From positions 16,004,001 through 16,068,000 of the forward strand of contig AP031358.1 in NCBI GenBank assembly GCA_037833965.1: a stretch of 64,000 nt of DNA, written 5' to 3'. This stretch comes from Marchantia polymorpha subsp. ruderalis (taxonomy: Eukaryota; Streptophyta; Marchantiopsida; Marchantiales; Marchantiaceae). A model generated the notes under the pieces. That model searched no databases. It worked only from the letters and a program-made list of their open reading frames with translations, and had not been told where the DNA came from. Position numbers and translations under genes: made by a program. Shown here in pieces: positions 56,298 through 64,000 of the stretch (position 1 is the stretch's first letter; each line of letters begins with the position of its first letter).

Positions 56298-59200
56298 TGT
56301 AATAACCCACTAAAGGCTAAAACTGCAATATAGTGGTAGAAAGGTCGAACCCACAGGGACAGAGGAACACACAGGGTACAAAGTGTCACGTTTTAACAGA
56401 CTATTGAGGAGTTTGAATTCTCAGGCAACTGTCACTCCCAGAAATACTGCAAGTGTCCACTCGGAGCGCACTCGGAGGTCGCACAGTGCAGCGTAACACA
56501 CACACACACACACACACACACCTGAAACTACAGAAACACAACCCAGAGATCCGTTAGGACCTCTACTTCAAGATTTCAGGGGGAAAGTCTCTCAAGAGTA
56601 CACTCAGCGAAGCTGCGGGTAGTGACTTCCAACTCCGGCTTTTACAACGCTTCCACTAGCTTGCTGCTAGCGTAGGAAACCCGGTTTGGACTGCCTACTT
56701 CGGATCGAAGTCACTCATACGTGGTGAACAACACTCTCAACTCACAAAACGCGCAGAGAACACAGGTCCGCACTGAAGGACTCACTGTGAAACATTCCAG
56801 TAACACAACAACAGTCTATTGAAGAGTTTGAATTCTCAGGCACTTGTCATTCCCAGAAATACTACAGGGGTTACCCTCAAGGCACCTGCTGCAGCGTAAC
56901 CTGAATTTACAACCAAGGCTTACACGAAGTAGCAAAACTTCACTTTGGCATTCAGGGGAAAAATCCCAAGGGAGTACAATCAGAAAGAAACACTCGAAGG
57001 TGTAGGGGCGAAACTGTTCAAGTATCTAACTAGTCACTGGCTCTGAGCATCGGCAGTCACCCGCAGGTGCAGATCCGAACTACTCAAGTCTCTAACCAAT
57101 GGACTAGCTCTGAACATTCGGCCGAAGGCCTTCAGCTACAAAATGCGGAACGCTAAGTTGTAACTCCTCGTGCGTGGTGACAGAACTCAAGGACACACCC
57201 ACGCAAAGGAAATGGGTTCCTGATCTATACTTCTGATGGGAAAGAACCCCAGGCAAAACGCCTGGAACTATTTTATACCTTCTAAGTCCTACCTAACACT
57301 ACACTGCACTACGCTACACGCCTGCACGGAACCACGCTACACTACACTCCGCGGAACCTGTACTACGTCTCCTGCGCGGCCGACTGCCGCGCACTAACTC
57401 TCTACCCTGCCACTCTTCCGCTCGACTGCGCAGTCCCAACCGCTGCAACGCCGCGGACACCTCCCCCTCGAGGGCGGACATGGTATCCTGTGCCTTCGAC
57501 AGGAAGGCCTCGAGCTTCTTTGCTACCTTCCGCCGACTCCTACTGTCGCCTGACACCAACCCGGCTGCGCGCAATTCAAACTCACGCAGTGTGAGTTTCT
57601 CCTGCGCCTTCACTTCCCAGTGGGCGTAGCCCTTGAGACAGTGGGCGACTCGCCTCGCCGTCTCCACCTTCGTGCGATCCGCCTCCTTCCTGCGATCCTC
57701 TTCAATGGTCACTAACTGCGATTCGGCTTCAGCACGTTGCGCCCTCAATTCGCCACACTCTGACTGCAAACTGCGGATTTATTCTTCATCCGCCTGCCGT
57801 GCGAGCTGACATTGTTCCAACAACCGCGTCTGTCGCACGAGCTCCTCTGACAAAATCCGATTCTGGGCCTGCTCAAAATCGAGTGCTTCCTTGACCTTCA
57901 CCTGCTCCTTGGTGAGCTCGCCCAGTTTCTCATCCTTCATCTTCTCGGAGTGCTTGTAGAATTTCTGATTAAGCTTGTACTGTCCCCACAAGCACTCATG
58001 CTTCTCCTTCAAGTCCCTCAACTCCTGGTCCACTCTAGCTAATAGCTTGCTGGTGTGGACTTTAGTGCGAGTCCTCCTGCGCACTAACTCGATGTAAGAT
58101 CCCGGCTGGAGTGGGTCGGCGTATTTATCGACCTTGCGATCCAAGTACCGCAGCAACGGAATCACCTGCTCAGAGAGCGCCGCCGCCGGCGCTCCAACAA
58201 TTTCCTCCTCCTCCTCCTCGGTGTCTTCTGCTCCTGACATTTCTTCCGTGGAGCCCCCGTCGTCATCATCCGAGTGGAGAATTTCAGTCGCCATTGAATG
58301 CGTCGGCGACTGCCCCGAGTGGGGCTGCACGTCCTCGACGTGCGCTGCCTGCGAAGGCACGGCTGCAGCCTCGCTGCTCGTCGCCAAAATGTCTAAGGCG
58401 GAAGGCGAATGTATCCGAGCGGCATCCCCGTCGCTCGCTGGTTGATTGCCTACCGCATTCTCTCTGTCTCTGTCGTCCGTCGCCGAAGGCGATTGAGCGG
58501 GAGGTGGCTGCGCGGGGTTGGATTGCGCATCGCGCATCGATTCATCCCGCGGACAGTCACTCCGCTCCTCCGTCTGCTGCTCCCTTGATCGGTCCGTGGG
58601 GGCTGTGCCCGGCCCGTGCGCAGGCGCATTTGCCGGCGCCTTGTCCGCCGCAGGCGTAGCGCCGCGGACATCTATCGCCGAAGGCGACATGGCCGGGGGC
58701 CGCACGCCCGATGTTCCTTGGCCTATAGGCCCTACCGCCGAAGGCGCATCTATCGGCGGACTTCCCGCCGATGGTGCGGCCTCCGCACGCTCTCTGCTCG
58801 TATCCCCTCGGCTCGAAGGCCCTGGCGCCGAAGGCGCGAATTGCGGCGCGTGGTGCGCCGGAGGGTCTGGCCCCGAGGGCCGGTGTCTCGTAGGCGGTTC
58901 TTCCGCCGGCTCCTTCCCCTTCCTACGTTGGAACGGGGGTGATTCTTGCCTGTGCACAGGCGGCACGTGCGGAAGTGTTCTGTGCACAGGTGACCTGTGC
59001 ACAGGCGACCTGTGCACAGGTGAGCGCCTTTGCACAGGCGGACTGCTCCTTCCCACGCGTAAGCGTAGATCCACGTCCACTTGTGTTCGCCGGTCCGCGG
59101 AGGCTCGTCCGTCCGCGGAGGTTCGCCTGTGCGCAAACGGAACCTCTGTCCGCATCGCACGTGGTAACTCCGGAGGCCCTTGGCCCGTAGGCGGCCTCTC

Positions 59201-61698
59201 TCCCGACGAGGTTGCAGCGTGGCCCGTCGCTCCTGCGGTCGTCCGCGCTTCTTCTCGCCTCTCTGGCGACGCACTTCCTATCTCCGTCGCAATCGTCGCC
59301 GTGTCTGCACTGTCAGCTGGTAACACCAGTCTGCGTGCCTTCTGCTTCGGCCGGCTGTATGGCTCGCACAGCGGCCGCGGTCGAATGGGAGCAGAGAGTT
59401 CTTGATGCTGCTCCTCTTCGGACTCTTCCCTCCATCGCCGCTTCCGCGGCACTCGCGCTGCAGGAGTGTGTCGCCCTTCGTCCCTCCGTCTTGATGGGGT
59501 AGAAGTTGGTGACTCCTCTGCGTCAGTATCGACCTCGTTCTCCCGCACATACTTCCCGGGATGGTCGATGGACAATGGCGGAAAATGTTCAAGCTCCGCC
59601 GCTGTCAAACAATTCCGCTGTCGATAAAAATTGATGAGGAAAGGAGAAAGATGGTTTAGAGTTCCCCCCTTCTCCTCAAACGCGTGCTGTCGCATCACCC
59701 TGTGCAGGATGCTCGCCCAGTGAATTGGAGTTCCCTCGATGACGCACTCCACAAAAGAGACCTGCCACAACGTGATGTAGCAGGCGCGGTGCGGCTGCAG
59801 TAATTGCATCAGCGCCGCGGACAAAGTCCGGCGAAATCGATCCTTGTAATCACGGGTCCTGTACCCATTCTTGGTTGACCTCCCGGTCTTGAACAGCTCC
59901 ACAAATTGCGCCTCTTCTTGCTTGGTCACCTTGATGCTCTCACTGTCGAAAAGGAGATGTCCTGGCATGCCAGCACATCTTCCCAACGCCTGCGCCCAAT
60001 CTTGGACTGTCCACCGGTCAACATGCGGACGTAATCCGCGCGAGGGTGGTCCCTGTGGCTCTAGCCACTCGCGCACCATATTCGCGCAGATGTAATTCCA
60101 TCCCCATAGCAAGAAATCGAGCTTTCTTGCTATTAAGCGCTCTTCGAAAGCGCGCAGCCCGTTCTGCGGCAGGCGAAGTGGCACCATCCGCAATCTGCTC
60201 GGTCTCGTCATTGCGTTCCTGGGGTTCGCTCGCCCGCTCATTCTACTTCCGCACTGTCCGCGTTTCTTTCTCTCTCGGCAAACTCTAATCGCTCTCAATT
60301 CCAAATCACGCGCACTCACTTCTCCCTCAATCAACAAGAAATCTCCTGTGCGACGACGACGAGAATGTTCCGCAGCCAGCAGATGGATGCGCGCAGCGCG
60401 CACAAGAGATTGGAATCGCGAATTCAAGAATGGGACGTTCTCCGCCGCCCGGTCGAAGGTCATGGTCGACTCTTGGTCGTGAAGAACGTCTCACTTGATG
60501 GCCGCGCCGGCTGTACGCTGGAACGGTCTTCGCTCTCACGCGCGGCTTCACGCTCCGCCGTCGTCGATTAAACTCTCACGCTCGAATTGGCGGATTTGAA
60601 CTCCGCGAGCGTGTCACCCTCCGGACATGGGGGCGTAGCGCCGAAGGCGAGTTTTCCGCCTTGCGCGGTACACTTGTTCGTACCGCCCCTCGGCCAATCT
60701 CCTTCTGCCTTGACGCGTGTGTCCGCATGTCGGACAAAAATTCAACTCCTGCCTGTGCGCAGGCGGAAGCTTCGGTGGATCCTCCGCCGGTGCGGAACTC
60801 CATCCTCCTGTGCACAGGCGTTCGCCTGTGCGCAGGCGAATTCCGTCCGCGGCGCTGCGCTGGCGCGGAAGGCGTTGACCGTGGTCAGCCGTCTCCGTCC
60901 AGTCTGTCCGTTCCTTGTCTCTCCATCGGCGCTTCCGCCGCCGCAACTCCGTCCGTCCAAGAGCGCATCCACCCGTGCCGTCCGCACGGTCCGTACTGAT
61001 GGGATTACTCTGGCGGCCGTACGTGGCGCCGCGCTGGCGCGGAAGGCGTCGTACACTTTCTACCTCACAAGGCGCATTTCTAGGGCCCAAGGCGGATTTT
61101 CCGCCGACGCCGAAGTGCCTGTGCACAGGTGTACGCCTGTGCGTAGGCGGACTTCGCGCCTTCCCTAACCCTACGTCGCCTGTGCACAGGCGAACGCCTT
61201 CGTCCGTGCATAGGACAAAACTTGAATCCCCCTTCCGCGTAGGCGGAATTCGCGCCGGTGGCGAAATCCTTCCGCCGAAGGCGACCGCCTCCCTTTCTTC
61301 CAGTAGCGATAACTCCCTAAGTCCTCGTCCGTTCCAAGCGTTCTTGGGCTCGTTAGAATCAGCGCGTCGAGCTCTTTCCAACGGGACCCTAACTTGGTCA
61401 AGGCGCCTGAGGGTTTACCTAATTACGGGGGTTTCCCTACAGCCGCGGACGCAACCTCCGAAGGCGGGTTTTGCGCCTTGCGCCGTAGAGATCCTAACTG
61501 CGGAGCTCGCAGGGAGGGTGGTGCCTGTGCTTGGTGCGGCACCCCAAATCCCAGATTCTACAAGATCCCTCGAGAATCCCCGCGATCTTCCGGATTCACT
61601 CTGTTTTGATGTACCGAAGGCTATTTACAATGCTTCCATGGTACAGTTTTCCAAAAATGTTTTAATTTCCTCAAAATTGCCAAAAGTGGGGTACCACA
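56298..61698 (-). mobile_element. Solo LTR A4 (minus), inserted in G 3' LTR
   Basis: It is flanked by TTTTT (56293-56297 and 61699-61703), part of a T-run, so the duplication is less certain than the others. It has the same termini as the other A copies; 5401 bp. Confidence 0.87.
57314..60211 (-). pseudogene. Family A LTR frame of A4 (single stop)
   Basis: The preferred start is at 60211, with an upstream ATG at 60463. The frame is open except for one TAA at 57779-57781, where other copies have TTA (Leu of EELIRRLQ) in the coiled coil. The frame continues in phase to 57314. The linker has five PVHR-type units, one changed to PVQR, plus small indels. The N-terminal domain matches A1 and A3, with synonymous differences such as TTT/TTC, GAG/GAA and TTG/TTA. 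Truncation would remove the last part of the coiled coil and the basic tail. Confidence 0.8.
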
Positions 61699-63536
61699 TT
61701 TTTGCAGAATTTAAACAATTTTAGAAAACTAGTACCAAAGCAGTGTTTGTAGCTAGAGAAGGGTACGCTAAATAGAGTGGATTGATGAGATCGTCACGAG
61801 GGCACAAAGAATCACGTAGTCGGAGGTACCAACGCCAACGTCTTCGGCGCCTTCGGCAAAAGCTCCTTTTTGAGGTGTCTCTATTCACGCGCCTCTAGCG
61901 TATAAGGAAGCTACGCTTCCGGCGCAGACACCTCAGGAGGAGGTTTTACTAAAGACGTCCAGAGAAGGGCCCGGACCTCTAAAGGCATCCGACCATGAGT
62001 GCGCCTTCGGCGAAGCGCCGCTAGCGCGGAAAGGGAAAACCTTCATAGCAATCGGGATACACGGTAGATCCAGTTGGATGAAGTTGCATTAGAAAGAGCT
62101 CGGGATGCTCGTTCTAACGAGTCTAAGAGCGTCGGAGATGGATCAGGAATGGAGAAGTTATGAGCGTCGGAAAACTCGTAGCCGGACATGCGCCGTTCGC
62201 GCTAGGGTTCACAACCGGAAAGGATTCCCGTACGCCCTCGGCGATGCGCCTTCGGTGGAATCACGCGCTCATAGGAGGAAACCCACTTAGAGTCGGAAGC
62301 GCCTTTGGCGGCTGTTCATGGAAGGAAAGCGCCGGTCGGATGTACGCCTCCGACGTGGCGTTGACGGCCGGATGCGCTGGCATGAGTTGCGCTGGCGGAT
62401 ATGCGCCGGCAGCAACGGACGAGGCATAAAGGACAAAATAGGCGGTACGACTGCGCGCCGGCATAATTCGATCCGACTGGATGTGCGCCTCCAGCAAGGC
62501 GCCGACGGATAATGAACGCACCAGCGGCGACACGCCTCCGGAGAAGGGCGGGTTAGGAAAAGACAACAGGGTCGACGTATACCCTGCAGCGGACTCAAGT
62601 CCGGAAGGTGGCGGCGGCGGGAGAATTCAACGTTTAAGCATGCGAATGCGCGCAATGCGGAGACGTGAATTCGCGCATGCAAAGGGCGAACCGTTAAGCC
62701 GTATAGCCGGCTGCGTACGTTGCAACCAGTAAGAACGTTGGACGTTCTTGAAATCGGAGAAGAAAAGACTGCGCTCCAGTCTCATTCTCTCATTCTTGAC
62801 TTTGCAATTTCCAGTTCCAAGATTACGCGCAAGGGCGGAGCGACCTGCAGTGAGAGTAGAGAGTGCGGAGACGAGTTGCACAAGGATCTTGGCGGACCTT
62901 GAAAGAATTGGGAATAGCGATCTTGAACGAGCGCAGAGAGAGTGAGCAGTCAGTGCTTGAGTGGCCGACGCGCAGTGGCGATTGTGAGAGAGCGAGCGAA
63001 AGGGAGAACGTTTGTGTGTGCAGGCAACGCAATGTCGAAGGTTCCCCAGCTGCAAGTGTCTCCACTCAGGGTGCCGCAGATCGGTCTACGCGCATTTCAA
63101 GATGTGCTGACGAGGCTGAAGCTCGATTTTCTCCTCTGGGGGTGGAATTGGACATGTCCGGAGATGGTGCGCGAGTATCTGCAAGAGAGACACAAGCCTT
63201 CTCGCGGATTTCGCCCACACCCAGAGAGATGGGACATTTGCAATTGGGCGCAGGTGTTGGGCAGGTGTGCCGGCGAGGAAGGGGATCTCCTCTTCGAGGC
63301 CGACAGCGTGAAAGTGTCCCAGGAGGAAGAAGTCTCTTACAATGAGCTCTTCAAGGTGGCTAGACATCCCAAGAACGGTTTCCGGACACGGGATTACAAT
63401 GATCGATTGCGGAGAAATGTCGCGACGGCATTGCTGCAGATATTGCAGCCGACCAAGACCGCTTACATGCATGGTTGGCAGGTAGAGTTCGTGGAGCTAG
63501 TGTTGTCAGGAGCTCCGGTGCATTGGGCACGGCTCC
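61699..63536 (+). mobile_element. 3' LTR of G, continued, interrupted by A5
   Basis: It resumes with TTTTTGCAGAATTTAAAC and matches the 5' LTR from about 40172 with very few differences (for example TAGTG/CAGTG and CCGG/CCAG). It is cut at 63536 inside the B reading frame. Confidence 0.9.
63032..63536 (+). pseudogene. Family B frame in G 3' LTR, interrupted by A5
   Basis: The start is at 63032, after the acceptor-like TTTGTGTGTGCAG (63011-63023). It lacks the one-base deletion of the 5' LTR copy, so the N-terminal domain is open for 168 codons until LTR A5. One difference from other copies is RDYND instead of RDYKD. The remainder lies beyond the window. Confidence 0.8.
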
Positions 63537-64000
63537 TGTAATAACCCACTAAAGGCTAAAACTGCAATATAGTGGTAGAAAGGTCGAACCCACAGGGACA
63601 GAGGAACACACAGGGTACAAAGTGTCACGTTTTAACAGACTATTGAGGAGTTTGAATTCTCAGGCGACTGTCACTCCCAGAAATACTGCAAGTGTCCACT
63701 CGGAGCGCACTCGGAGGTCGCAAAGTGCAGCGTAACACACACACACACACACCTGAAGCTACAGAAACACAACCCAGAGATCCGTTAGGACCCCTACTTC
63801 AAGATTTCAGGGGGAAAGTCTCTCGCGAGCACACTCGGCAAAGCTGCGGGCAGTGACTTCCAACTCCGGCTTTTACAACACTTCCACTAGCTTGCTGCTA
63901 GTGTAGGAAACCCGGTTTGGACTGCCTACTTCGGATCGAAGTCACTCATACGCGGTGAACAACACTCTCAACTCACAAAACGCGCAGAGAACACAGGTCC
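63537..64000 (-). mobile_element. A-type LTR (A5), minus, 3' end portion; rest off window
   Basis: The TGTAATAACCCACTAAAGG terminus is followed by the same R/U5 sequence as A2-A4. The left flank GCTCC (63532-63536) is the expected target duplication; its partner is outside the window. Confidence 0.85.

Larger units (their letters stand above)
40150..64000 (+). mobile_element. Ty3/gypsy element G, full-length, carrying three nested A LTRs; 3' end off window
   Basis: Order: 5' LTR (40150-45016), primer-binding site (45039-45056), gag, LTR A3, protease, reverse transcriptase, RNase H, integrase, polypurine tract (56258-56268), 3' LTR (from 56271, split by A4 and A5). The two LTRs differ at only a few positions over their first 1.8 kb, so the insertion is young. 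The A insertions are younger still. The lineage is non-chromodomain gypsy with a tRNA-Asp-like primer site, as in Athila/Tat relatives. The target duplication cannot be checked because the right end is outside the window. Confidence 0.9.

Overview
The window is plant nuclear DNA. The one clear host gene is a three-exon A-type cytochrome P450, split by two short GT-AG introns. Almost everything else is LTR retrotransposon of the Ty3/gypsy (Athila/Tat-like) kind, whose primer-binding site resembles the 3' end of tRNA-Asp. The short introns and small host island would suit a bryophyte or other non-seed plant, but nothing here fixes the species.

Layout. 1-6724: the edge of a nest (a B-type LTR inserted in an A-type LTR), 390 bp of AT-rich DNA, then a solo C-type LTR (4337-6724, target duplication AGCAT). 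6725-17340: the low-copy island, with a U6 snRNA remnant, the P450 gene (11973-14249), one orphan 3' exon on the minus strand and a decayed helical-protein fragment. 17340-20990: old gypsy and LTR debris. 20991-64000: one continuous nest. Decayed gypsy H holds LTR C2. C2 holds LTR B'. B' holds LTR A1 (itself holding solo LTR B1), LTR A2 and the gypsy element G. G holds A3 between gag and protease, and A4 and A5 in its 3' LTR. Five-base target duplications are visible for C1, A1, B1, A2, A3 and A4.

The most interesting point is what the LTRs are. G shows directly that a B unit is an LTR: the copy at 40150-45016 lies just upstream of the primer-binding site, and the same sequence begins right after the polypurine tract at 56271. 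These LTRs are about 4.9 kb (B) and 5.2-5.4 kb (A), and each carries a long reading frame of about 850-960 codons. The frame ends 34-37 bp upstream of the LTR's own TATA box, so the protein is encoded in U3. It has a conserved N-terminal globular domain, a variable Pro/Arg/Ser-rich linker built partly of palindromic micro-repeats, an acidic patch, and a C-terminal coiled coil with a basic tail. Families A and B are roughly half identical over the N-terminal domain. The A copies I compared differ there by synonymous changes, which suggests selection on the protein. By position it recalls retroviral U3 genes such as MMTV sag, but no relationship of sequence is implied. Its function is unknown.

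G itself encodes Gag with three CCHC knuckles, protease, reverse transcriptase, RNase H and integrase in one frame once A3 is set aside. The frame is broken by in-frame stops, one of which sits in a tobamovirus-type readthrough context (TAG CAA CTA). All comparisons between copies were made by eye.
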